Part shown: piece after piece, positions 47,215 through 54,595 of the stretch
Layout: every line of letters begins with the position of its first letter
Numbering within the stretch: position 1 is the stretch's first letter
Assembly (NCBI RefSeq): GCF_001645385.1
Contig: NZ_LVHI01000032.1
Location: 62,001-126,000 of the forward strand
DNA length: 64,000 bases
Direction of reading: 5' to 3'
Origin: Rhodococcoides kyotonense
Lineage (GTDB): Bacteria > Actinomycetota > Actinomycetes > Mycobacteriales > Mycobacteriaceae
Position numbers and translations under genes: made by a program
Notes under the pieces: generated by a model
Database searches by the model: none
Told to the model about the DNA's origin: nothing
Seen by the model: only the letters and a program-made list of their open reading frames with translations

Positions 47215-48408
47215 ATGCCTGGCTCGACTGTTCTCCGACTCGTGGTGCTCGCCGCCGCCGCGTTCGTCTACGTGACCGCGGAGACGCTGCCGATAGGCCT
47301 GCTCCCGGAGATCTCGTCGGACATGGGCGTCAGCGAGTCCAGCGTCGGCCTGCTTCTGACCTTCTATGCCTACGGTGTCGCGGTCATGACGATGCCGCTC
47401 ATCACGTTCGTTCGCCGATGGCCGCGTCGGCGAGTCGTGGTCGTGACCGTTGCGGCGCTGGCGTTGTCGCAACTGTTGTCCGCGGTCGCCGTCGGCTATC
47501 CGATGCTCGTGATCGCACGCATGATCTGCGCGGCGACGCACGGCGTGTTCTGGGCGGTCGTCGCGCCCGTCGCGGCCTCACTCGTTGCGCCGACCATGCG
47601 GGGCAAAGCAATTGCGACGGTGTACGCGGGAACGTCACTCGCGCTCGTCGCCGGCAATCCGCTGACCGCGGCGTTGGGGCAGTGGCTCGGATGGCGCACG
47701 GCCGCAGCATGTATCGGGGTGGTGTCCGCGGTCATCGCCGTGACCCTGTTCGCCGTACTTCCGAGAATGGAGGCCGTCGACGCCGGACCGAGTCGCGGAA
47801 AGGTCGTCGATCGATCTCTCGTACTGATCTGTGTCGCAACATTTCTCGCGGTCCTCGGGCATTTCATCGCGTACACGTACTTCTCGTTGCTCGTCGACCG
47901 TGGTCTCGGGTCGATCGGCACGACGCTCACACTGATGCTCCTGCTCTACGGACTGTGCGGCGTCATCGGAATCTGGATCATCGGCAAGACGTTCGACCGG
48001 TGGCCGCGGCACTCGACGATCGTGTCGTTGAGCGTCGTCGCCGCAGCGTTGCTGATTCTGTGGACGACCCTGCAGTCGGCGCCGGGTTCGCTCGCGGCAC
48101 TCGCCGTTCTGGCGATCGGCATGTGGGGGCTGGCCTTCACGACCGTCCCGGTCTGCCTGCAGTCCTCGGTGCTGAACACCCCACGCCCGGATCCGGATCG
48201 GGCGTCGGCGATCTATGTCGTGTCGTTCCAGGTCGCCATCGCGTCGGGAGCGCTGATCGGGGGCGTGATCATCGATCGGAGCAGTATCGCGGTGGTGACG
48301 GCAGCAGCATGCGTGCTGGTCGTCGCCGCCCTCGTGACGGTGGTGCTGGGGCGGGGTACCTTCGCCTCCCCGGATCGACCGAAGGCGTCCCTTGCTCACT
48401 CCGAGTGA
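47215..48408 (+). CDS. MFS transporter controlled by LacI regulator
   Basis: 397 residues, about 12 transmembrane helices. Similar to AraJ/NepI-type exporters (TAETLPIGLLPEISSDMGVSESSVGLLLTFYAYGV; motif RMICAATHGVFWAVVAPVAA). The ATG lies directly after the operator. The last eight residues (KASLAHSE) and the stop codon are encoded by dispersed element R4, so the natural C-terminus may have been replaced by the insertion. Overlaps the convergent anthranilate synthase gene by 13 bp. Confidence 0.85.
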   Translation: MPGSTVLRLVVLAAAAFVYVTAETLPIGLLPEISSDMGVSESSVGLLLTFYAYGVAVMTMPLITFVRRWPRRRVVVVTVAALALSQLLSAVAVGYPMLVIARMICAATHGVFWAVVAPVAASLVAPTMRGKAIATVYAGTSLALVAGNPLTAALGQWLGWRTAAACIGVVSAVIAVTLFAVLPRMEAVDAGPSRGKVVDRSLVLICVATFLAVLGHFIAYTYFSLLVDRGLGSIGTTLTLMLLLYGLCGVIGIWIIGKTFDRWPRHSTIVSLSVVAAALLILWTTLQSAPGSLAALAVLAIGMWGLAFTTVPVCLQSSVLNTPRPDPDRASAIYVVSFQVAIASGALIGGVIIDRSSIAVVTAAACVLVVAALVTVVLGRGTFASPDRPKASLAHSE

Positions 48409-48429
48409 CCGGATGTCACCCTCGCTCCG
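48381..48429. repeat. Palindromic dispersed element, copy R4, carrying two stop codons
   Basis: Reads GGCGTCCCTTGCTCACTCCG then AGTGACCGGATGTCACCCTC. Plus strand: Ala-His-Ser-Glu-stop for the MFS gene. Minus strand: Gly-His-Ser-Glu-stop for the anthranilate synthase gene. The symmetry of the element gives both convergent genes the same HSE ending. Confidence 0.85.
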
Positions 48430-50252
48430 GCGGCGAAGGCCAGCCCCACCCGCGCACCCACCAACCTGTCCACCAACCCGGACAGCAATGCGATCCCGTC
48501 GGTCGAGAGCACGGACTCCGGGTGGAACTGGATGGACTCGAGACCCGGACCCCGCAGGGCGTTGACGTGCCCTTCGTCCACCGACACGTCCACCCCCGCG
48601 ATGTTGCCGGGCCGGGCGACGAAGGTGTTGTAGAACCCCACGGTCCGCTCTTCGCCGAACACGCGGACGGTCTTCTGCACACCCTGCTGCGGCTGAGGCA
48701 GTGCAGCCAGGTCCAATCCCAGTTCGCGCGCGAGGACCTGATGGCTCAAACAGATCGCGAGCAAGGCTTCACCCGTCGACAGTCGTTCCCGCACGATCTC
48801 TCCCGCGCGGACGATGCGCGGATCCGACATGTCCGACGGATCGCCCGGCCCGGGTCCGCACACCAGCAGGTCCGCGGTCGACGACGTGAACTCCTCCCAT
48901 CGCACGACCGTCACGCCCATCCCGAGGTGCCGCAGCTGGTGCGCGAGCATCGCAGTCCACTGGTCCTCGAAGTCGACGACGACGGCTGTTCCGCGCGAAG
49001 GACCCGCGGCCTCGGGCTGCACATTCATCCAGAACGACGCGAGCTTCTCGTTGCGCCGCGCCAACGCGTCGGCGACGCCTGGAAACTCGCTGAGCCGAAC
49101 GGCATTCTCACCCGACGGCCGCCGAGCCTCGACTCCCAACGCCGCCAGCACGCCGCCGAGCTTCGAACGCGTCTCGGCCACTTCGTGTTCCGGAATGGAG
49201 TTGCGCACCAACGTGGCCCCGGCGGAGATCTTCAGTGCACCGGTCGGCGATATTTCACAGGTACGGATCAGGATGGGTGCGTCGACCGTCGTGACGCCGT
49301 CGCGACCCTCGAACAACGCGAGGACACCGGAATAGTAGCCACGCCCGGATGTCTCGTACCGTTCGATGACGCGCGACGCGTTCTCGATCGGTGATCCGGT
49401 GACCGTCGGCGCGAACATGGTGTCACGCAGGATGTCTCGTGGATCGAGATCGCTCTCGCCGACGAGGACGTACTCGGTGTGCGTCAGATGGCCCATCTGC
49501 TTGAGTCTCGGCCCGACGACGCGTCCGCCGTGATCGCAGATTCGACTCATCATCTTGAGCTCTTCGTCGACCACCATGAACAGCTCGGCATTCTCCTTCG
49601 CGTCGTCCAGGAACTCGAGTACTCCCGCACCGGAGGGTCCTTCGACGGGATGCCGGTACGTTCCGCTGATCGGATTCATGAATGCCGAGCGCCCGTCGAA
49701 ACCGACATGTCGCTCGGGCGTCGCACCGACCAACGTCACCGACGGCGTGTGCACGAAGAACGTCCAATACGAACCGGATTCGCCGAGCAACAATCGTCTG
49801 AAGATCTCGAGGCCGGACCCGACGGAATCGTCGAGCTGGGCGCGAAAGTCCCGTCGGATGACGAAGTTGGCGCCGGCGCCGGTACCGATCTCGTCGGCCA
49901 GAACCCTCTCGACGATCGAGGCGTACTCGTCGTCGCCCGGTTCGAAGCGGCCGTCGGTCAACGTCAGCTCACCAGGGTCGATTGCCTCCACGACCTCGTC
50001 GACGGTGACGGCGAACCGCGAGCGGACGAGCAGGCATTCCAGCGGCGCGCCGTCGTCGTGGCAGACGAACCCACGCTCCCGGATCTGCCGAAACGGTACG
50101 AGGGCGAGTACGTCCGAGTCGCCATCGATGGGGATGTCGGCCAGCGAGTCCACCGATACGACGTCGCCGACCAGGACGTCGACCCCGCCCTGGCGGCTGA
50201 TGACGGCGAATGGCTCGTCGCCGCGGAGAGCGTCGGACAGTAGTTCGTTCAC
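48396..50252 (-). CDS. trpEG: Fused anthranilate synthase (chorismate-binding + amidotransferase)
   Basis: 618 residues from the GTG at 50252, chosen for GAGAGG 7 bases upstream; the frame upstream runs into the attenuator. N-terminal two thirds: chorismate-utilising domain (MNPISGTYRHP, PTVTGSPIENASRVIERYE, GYYSGVLALFEG, AETRSKLGGVL). C-terminal third: class I amidotransferase with Cys in AICLSHQVLA and His-Glu in IQFHPESVLS. The domain order also fits PhzE-type enzymes, but the trp attenuator upstream argues for anthranilate made for tryptophan. The final residues (VTSGHSE) come from repeat R4. Confidence 0.87.
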   Translation of the reverse strand: MNELLSDALRGDEPFAVISRQGGVDVLVGDVVSVDSLADIPIDGDSDVLALVPFRQIRERGFVCHDDGAPLECLLVRSRFAVTVDEVVEAIDPGELTLTDGRFEPGDDEYASIVERVLADEIGTGAGANFVIRRDFRAQLDDSVGSGLEIFRRLLLGESGSYWTFFVHTPSVTLVGATPERHVGFDGRSAFMNPISGTYRHPVEGPSGAGVLEFLDDAKENAELFMVVDEELKMMSRICDHGGRVVGPRLKQMGHLTHTEYVLVGESDLDPRDILRDTMFAPTVTGSPIENASRVIERYETSGRGYYSGVLALFEGRDGVTTVDAPILIRTCEISPTGALKISAGATLVRNSIPEHEVAETRSKLGGVLAALGVEARRPSGENAVRLSEFPGVADALARRNEKLASFWMNVQPEAAGPSRGTAVVVDFEDQWTAMLAHQLRHLGMGVTVVRWEEFTSSTADLLVCGPGPGDPSDMSDPRIVRAGEIVRERLSTGEALLAICLSHQVLARELGLDLAALPQPQQGVQKTVRVFGEERTVGFYNTFVARPGNIAGVDVSVDEGHVNALRGPGLESIQFHPESVLSTDGIALLSGLVDRLVGARVGLAFAAGARVTSGHSE

Positions 50253-50296
50253 GGGTTGCCTCTCTCGTAAGTTGTGCGGACTCCCGAGAAAGACAT

Positions 50297-50323
50297 GAAA
50301 ATGGCCGCCTCGAGAGGCGGCCA
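50297..50323 (-). terminator. trp attenuator terminator
   Basis: On the minus strand TGGCCGCCTC and GAGGCGGCCA (50323-50314 and 50311-50302) form a 10-bp stem followed by TTTT. The sequence GGCGCCCAC just upstream (50352-50344) can pair with GTGGCCGCC, the 5' side of this stem, at 8 of 9 positions, giving the competing antiterminator. Confidence 0.85.
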
Positions 50324-50351
50324 CGGCATGAAATACGCGAAGTGTGGGCGC

Positions 50352-50399
50352 CTAGGAGCGCCACCACCAGGATCCTGCGACGGATATCGATGCGTACAT
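50352..50399 (-). CDS. trpL: trp leader peptide with three tandem Trp codons
   Basis: ATG at 50399, stop TAG at 50352-50354: MYASISVAGSWWWRS, 15 residues with TGG TGG TGG near the end. It lies 100 bases before the anthranilate synthase start and directly before the antiterminator/terminator pair. When tryptophan is scarce the ribosome should stall on the Trp codons and free the antiterminator. The candidate -10 is only 9 bases before the ATG, so it may be translated leaderless. The ORF is very short, but the three Trp codons together with a correctly placed attenuator make chance unlikely. Confidence 0.88.
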   Translation of the reverse strand: MYASISVAGSWWWRS

Positions 50400-50407
50400 G
50401 TCGGGTC

Positions 50408-50413
50408 ACTGTA
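50408..50413 (-). promoter_or_regulatory. Candidate -10 element of the trpL-trpEG promoter
   Basis: TACAGT on the minus strand, with a TGACCA-like -35 about 18 bases upstream. It places the transcript start at or next to the trpL ATG. By-eye assignment only. Confidence 0.4.
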
Positions 50414-50433
50414 CACATCGAGAGCAGGATATG

Positions 50434-50545
50434 GTCACCGAGGCCGCACCTGCGGCCGCGTGAGGTGCAAGGGAACCCGGTGCGAATCCGGGACTGACGC
50501 GCAACGGTGACTGCTCTGCCCGAGCAGGAGTCCGATCGCTTGCTC
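50434..50545 (+). ncRNA. Cobalamin (B12) riboswitch
   Basis: The B12-box core is clear: GTGCAAGGGAACCCGGTGCG, then AATCCGGGACTGACGCGCAACGGTGA (50465-50510), followed by GAGCAGGAGTCCG, the usual 3' part of the fold. It is preceded by a stem GCCGCACCTGCGGC. It sits 60-170 bases upstream of the ABC transporter operon and should lower its expression when adenosylcobalamin is abundant, probably by hiding the start site. A GC hairpin (CGCGGCTCCGCG, 50569-50580 region) lies between it and the start codon. Exact ends are approximate. Confidence 0.92.
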
Positions 50546-50605
50546 CGCACGACGTACGTCCCGCGGCTCCGCGACACGAGCCCCTAGTAGGAAGTTCGGC
50601 TCCCT

Positions 50606-51640
50606 ATGACACTACGTAAGCCTGTGGCGTCGGCCATGCTGGCGATGCTCGTTCTCGCCGGGTGCGCCTCCACCGATACCGACGCGCCCAGCCAGACCGC
50701 CGACGGCAACTCCAGTTACCCCCTCACCATCTCCAACTGCGGCCAGGACGTCGTCGTCGACGCACCACCGCAGCGCGCTGTCTCTCTGAATCAAGGTTCG
50801 ACGGAGATTCTGCTCAGCCTCGGTCTCGCGGATCGCATGGTCGGCACGGCGACGTGGACCGACCCCGTGCGCAGCAACCTCGCGTCCGAGAACGAGAAGG
50901 TACCGCGCCTGTCCGACAACAATCCGTCGTTCGAGACGGTGCTCGACACCGAACCGGATTTCGTGACGGCGTCGTTCGGTGGAACCCTCGGCCCGGGTGG
51001 CGTCGCCGAACGCAACCAGTTCGAGCAGTTCGGCGTCCCGAACTATTTGTCGCCGACGGACTGCAACGGCAAGACCGACGACAGCGTCAACTCCGACGGC
51101 GCACGCACCGAGCCGCTCCGGATCGAGACCGTGTACCACGAAGTGCGCGAACTCGCCGCGATCTTCGACGTCCGGGAGCGCGGTGAGCAGTTCGTCGCCG
51201 AGCTGCAGGATCGCTTCGAGAAGGCATCGTCGACGGTGAATGCGTCGGGCACGTCGCTCGTCTACTGGTTCGCCGACACCGCGACGCCCTACATGGCCGG
51301 TTGCTGCGGGTCGTCGGGCATCATCACGAACTCCGTCGGCGCCGACAACATCTACGCCGACACGACCGACGAATGGCCGCAGGTCAGCTGGGAATCCGTC
51401 GCGGACAGGAATCCGACGGCCTTCGTTCTCGCCGATCTGAGCCGTCGCACATTGGCCGGAGACGCGCTTGACTCCAAGATCGAGTTCCTCGAAACCAATC
51501 CGGTGACGCAGCGCCTGCCCGCAGTGGCGAACAGACGGTACATCGTCGTGAACGGCGCCGATCTGAATCCGTCGATCAGAACGGTCGACGGCGTCGAGAA
51601 AGTTGCTGCCGCACTGCAGGACTGGGGCCTGGCGAAGTGA
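50606..51640 (+). CDS. btuF: Corrinoid-type ABC transporter, substrate-binding lipoprotein
   Basis: 344 residues. Lipoprotein signal with lipobox LAGC (Cys20). A class III binding protein (PF01497-like): RAVSLNQGSTEILLSLGLADRMVGTATW, then DTEPDFVTASFGG, and a C-terminal lobe with IVVNGADLNPSIRT. Homologues are often labelled 'F420-0 ABC transporter'; the cobalamin riboswitch directly upstream argues instead for vitamin B12 or cobinamide uptake. The symbol is by role, not by close sequence match. The stop overlaps the permease GTG start. Confidence 0.82.
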   Translation: MTLRKPVASAMLAMLVLAGCASTDTDAPSQTADGNSSYPLTISNCGQDVVVDAPPQRAVSLNQGSTEILLSLGLADRMVGTATWTDPVRSNLASENEKVPRLSDNNPSFETVLDTEPDFVTASFGGTLGPGGVAERNQFEQFGVPNYLSPTDCNGKTDDSVNSDGARTEPLRIETVYHEVRELAAIFDVRERGEQFVAELQDRFEKASSTVNASGTSLVYWFADTATPYMAGCCGSSGIITNSVGADNIYADTTDEWPQVSWESVADRNPTAFVLADLSRRTLAGDALDSKIEFLETNPVTQRLPAVANRRYIVVNGADLNPSIRTVDGVEKVAAALQDWGLAK

Positions 51641-52680
51641 CGTCGGTGCTGGAGCGGCCGAGGCAGAAGCGGAGCGTACTCGCCCCGCTTCTGCTCGGTG
51701 GGGTGGTCGTTCTCGCACTGTCGATCGCTCTGGCGATCACCATCGGTCCCGCCGATCTGTCCATCTCGGACGTATACCGAGTGGTGTTGCAGCACATCGG
51801 TTTCGGTGATTCGGGCGTCAGCAGGATCAAGGACGGCATCGTCTGGGAACTACGGCTTCCTCGGACGTTGCTGGCGGCGATCTGCGGCGCGGGGCTCGCG
51901 CTGTGCGGCGCGATCATGCAATCGTTGCTGCGAAACCCGTTGGCGGATCCGTTCGTTCTCGGTATCTCGTCCGGAGCGTCGACGGGGGCGGTGCTGGTGG
52001 CAGTGCTCGGCGTCGGCGGCGGCATGCTGTCGTTGTCGTCGGGGGCGTTCGTCGGGGCGGCGCTGTCGTTCGTGTTGGTGATGCTGCTCGCCGCGGGTGC
52101 GGGAGGTGGCACTGATCGCGTCGTCCTCGCAGGAGTGGCTGGGACGCAATTGTTCTCGGCCCTGACGTCGTTCATCGTGATCTCGTCGGCAGACGCAGAA
52201 CAGACACGAGGGGTTCTGTTCTGGCTGCTCGGCTCACTCGGCGGTGCCGACTGGGACGACGTCGTCCTGTGCGGCACCGTCTGCGCGGTCGGCATCGTCG
52301 TCTGCTTGCTGTACGCGTCGGCGCTCGACGCCTTCACGTTCGGCAACGACGCGGCCGCGTCGCTCGGTGTGTCCGTCAAGTGGATTCGTGTTCTTCTGCT
52401 CGTCATCACGGCGTTGATCACGGCGATGCTCGTCAGCGCGGCGGGGGCGATCGGATTCGTCGGCCTCGTGCTGCCGCATGCGGCCAGGTTCCTCGTCGGC
52501 TCGCGACATCGGCGTCTGTTGCCGACGACGGTTCTCGTCGGCGCCATCTTCATGGTGTGGGTCGACGCCGTCGCACGCACGTTGTTCGAACCGCAGGAGA
52601 TTCCGGTCGGCGTGGTGACCGCGCTGATCGGTGTTCCTGCGTTCGCGGTCATTCTGTTTCGGATGCGGAGGGCTCGATGA
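51637..52680 (+). CDS. btuC: Corrinoid-type ABC transporter, FecCD/BtuC permease
   Basis: 347 residues, about ten transmembrane helices. Typical FecCD segments: ELRLPRTLLAAICGAGLALCGAIMQSLLRNPLADPFVLGISSGAS and AAGAIGFVGLVLPHAARFLVG (Gly-rich coupling loop). The GTG start overlaps btuF (GTGA) and the stop overlaps btuD (ATGA), so all three are translated together. Confidence 0.88.
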   Translation: MTSVLERPRQKRSVLAPLLLGGVVVLALSIALAITIGPADLSISDVYRVVLQHIGFGDSGVSRIKDGIVWELRLPRTLLAAICGAGLALCGAIMQSLLRNPLADPFVLGISSGASTGAVLVAVLGVGGGMLSLSSGAFVGAALSFVLVMLLAAGAGGGTDRVVLAGVAGTQLFSALTSFIVISSADAEQTRGVLFWLLGSLGGADWDDVVLCGTVCAVGIVVCLLYASALDAFTFGNDAAASLGVSVKWIRVLLLVITALITAMLVSAAGAIGFVGLVLPHAARFLVGSRHRRLLPTTVLVGAIFMVWVDAVARTLFEPQEIPVGVVTALIGVPAFAVILFRMRRAR

Positions 52681-53465
52681 CCATTCGTGGCAAAGCAATT
52701 CGGTGGGCTCGCTCGGGGCACACGATCCTGGACGGCGTCGATTTCGAGCCCACGGCGGGGGAGACCGTGGGCTTGATCGGCCCCAACGGGTCCGGCAAGT
52801 CGTCGCTCCTGCGCATCCTCGCCGGCATCGTGACGCCCGACCACGGCTCGGTGACACTCGACGGCGACGCGATGATGTCGTTGCGACGCAAGCAGATAGC
52901 GCGGCGGGTGGCGATGGTGGATCAGCATGCGACCACCGACGTCGACATCTCCGTGCGGGACGTCGTGCGGCTCGGTCGCATTCCGCATCAGGGACTGTTG
53001 GGCGGCGACGCGGCCGCCGACGATCGTGCCATCGCACGCGCCCTGGAGAACACCGGGATGACGTCGAAGTCGGACCGGTTGTGGCACACGTTGTCCGGCG
53101 GTGAGCGTCAACGTGTGCAGATCGCACGGGCGTTGGCGCAGGAGCCAACGGAGTTGTTGCTCGACGAACCGACCAATCACCTCGACATCCAACATCAGCT
53201 CGACATACTGGCGTTGGTTGCCGAACTGCCGCTGACCAGCTTCATCGCCCTGCACGATCTCAATCTGGCGGCGATGTTCTGCGACCGGATCGTGGTGCTG
53301 CGCGACGGTCGGGTGGTGGCGACGGGAACGCCGGTCGACGTCATCACCGCGGACCTGGTGCGGGAGGTCTACAACGTGCACGCCGACGTCGAACTCGACG
53401 AGTCGGGGACGTATCTGCAGGTCACGTATCGTCGGCGCACCGGGCACGTGCGCGCGAATGTATAG
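52677..53465 (+). CDS. btuD: Corrinoid-type ABC transporter, ATP-binding protein
   Basis: 262 residues. Walker A GPNGSGKSS, Q-loop region MVDQHATTDV, signature LSGGERQR, Walker B LLLDEPTNHLD and H-loop IALHDLNLA. It drives uptake with BtuF and BtuC. The last codons and the stop lie inside a 17-bp perfect hairpin. Confidence 0.9.
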   Translation: MTIRGKAIRWARSGHTILDGVDFEPTAGETVGLIGPNGSGKSSLLRILAGIVTPDHGSVTLDGDAMMSLRRKQIARRVAMVDQHATTDVDISVRDVVRLGRIPHQGLLGGDAAADDRAIARALENTGMTSKSDRLWHTLSGGERQRVQIARALAQEPTELLLDEPTNHLDIQHQLDILALVAELPLTSFIALHDLNLAAMFCDRIVVLRDGRVVATGTPVDVITADLVREVYNVHADVELDESGTYLQVTYRRRTGHVRANV

Positions 53466-53489
53466 CGGGCTGTACATTCGCGCGCACGT
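53446..53489. terminator. 17-bp perfect hairpin with the btuD stop codon in its loop
   Basis: ACGTGCGCGCGAATGTA (53446-53462) and TACATTCGCGCGCACGT (53473-53489) are exact complements. The 10-nt loop begins with the stop codon TAG. The right arm almost reaches the stop of the convergent gene at 53493. No U-tract. Confidence 0.8.
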
Positions 53490-53492
53490 CCG

Positions 53493-53840
53493 CTACTCGC
53501 CCCTGGCCTTTCGTCGCTGCTCCTCGGCGCGGGCGCGGCACTGACGCAGGAATTCCGCGTCGGCCTCGGGTGTGGTTCCGACGGCGCGGCCGGGCCGGGT
53601 GTCGTACTCGGGATACGCGGAGTTGCTGCGTCGCTGCGGCACGCCTGCCCCACCCCAGATACCGCCACCGATTGGCCTGCCGACGAGCAGCCATACGATC
53701 GACCCCGCGAGCGGGATGAAGATCACCAGCAGCAGCCACATCATCTTCGGCAGGTGCCGGACGCCGCCCTCGTCGGCCGTGATCACGTCGATCAGACAGA
53801 ACACCCACAGGATCATGATGAGCAAGCCCAGGTACGGCAC
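53493..53840 (-). CDS. PLDc_N-domain membrane protein
   Basis: 115 residues. Two transmembrane helices, MPYLGLLIMILWVFCLIDVI and LPKMMWLLLVIFIPLAGSIVWLLVGRP, the pattern of the phospholipase-D-nuclease N-terminal domain (PF13396), here without any PLD catalytic part. A charged cytoplasmic tail rich in Arg and Glu follows. Function unknown. Confidence 0.8.
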   Translation of the reverse strand: MPYLGLLIMILWVFCLIDVITADEGGVRHLPKMMWLLLVIFIPLAGSIVWLLVGRPIGGGIWGGAGVPQRRSNSAYPEYDTRPGRAVGTTPEADAEFLRQCRARAEEQRRKARGE

Positions 53841-53977
53841 CGTTCGTCCTCCTACAGACCAGGCGGTATTTAGCCAGGAGAACCATACAGGGAATCGTCG
53901 GGAAGGACAGGCCTCGGTTTACCGACGCCGGGTTTGCGGTATCGACCGCTTCGAGAAATCGACGACAGGAGGCGTCC

Positions 53978-54595
53978 GTGGGTCTGCAACAGCTCGAGGC
54001 GATGGTGAAGGAAACGGTGACCGCGGGGGAGCCTTTCGAGTACGGGGCGGACGAGTCGGAGCTGAACTACCTGGCTTCCCTGGCGGCCAGGCCCGGTACG
54101 CAGCTCGTGTGCGAAGTGGGATTCAATGCGGGCTTCTCCAGTTGGGCGTTCCTGTCGGCGTCCTCGTCGACGGTCGTGTACTCGTTCGACCTGGCCGGTT
54201 ACGCCTACAGCGCGGCCGCGAAGGAACACATCGACGAACTGTTTCCCGGCCGCCACACCCTGATTCAGGGCGACTCGCACTCCACGATCAAGGAATTCGC
54301 GGCCAAGTATCCCGACATGCGGTTCGACGTCATCTTCGTCGACGGGGACCATTCGCTCGACGGTGCCCGCGCCGACCTCGCCGACCTGCGTTCGCTGGCC
54401 ACTCCGGAGACCGTTGTCGTCATGGACGACATCACCCCGTGGCTGTGGTTCGGCGAAGGGCCGACCCAGGCGTGGCAGGAAGCCGTCGAGGCCGGGTCCG
54501 TCGTCCACCGGAGCTACTACCGCGACGGCGTGCCGGTCGACGTCGTCGAGCCGCCTGCCAGCCGTGCTTGGGCCGAGGGGTACTACCCGGCCTGA
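53978..54595 (+). CDS. Class I SAM-dependent methyltransferase
   Basis: 205 residues from GTG 53978, with ACAGGAGGCG a few bases upstream. Rossmann motif I CEVGFNAGFSSWAFL, motif II YSFDLAG, and FDVIFVDGDHSLDGARADL, as in the Methyltransf_24/O-methyltransferase group. Acceptor unknown. Its 3' end overlaps the convergent lysine aminotransferase gene by 13 bases. Confidence 0.83.
   Translation: MGLQQLEAMVKETVTAGEPFEYGADESELNYLASLAARPGTQLVCEVGFNAGFSSWAFLSASSSTVVYSFDLAGYAYSAAAKEHIDELFPGRHTLIQGDSHSTIKEFAAKYPDMRFDVIFVDGDHSLDGARADLADLRSLATPETVVVMDDITPWLWFGEGPTQAWQEAVEAGSVVHRSYYRDGVPVDVVEPPASRAWAEGYYPA

Noticed and set aside
48396-50252. PhzE-type ADIC synthase in a phenazine cluster
   Set aside because: No other phenazine gene is present, and the leader with three Trp codons points to tryptophan control.
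50606-53465. Label as F420-0 transporter
   Set aside because: Homologues are often so labelled, but the cobalamin riboswitch directly upstream is stronger evidence for corrinoid uptake. F420 genes are not nearby.
51576-53477. Long minus-strand frame across the B12-type ABC operon
   Set aside because: The plus-strand genes carry Walker, signature and permease motifs and overlap by ATGA/GTGA; the antisense product has none.
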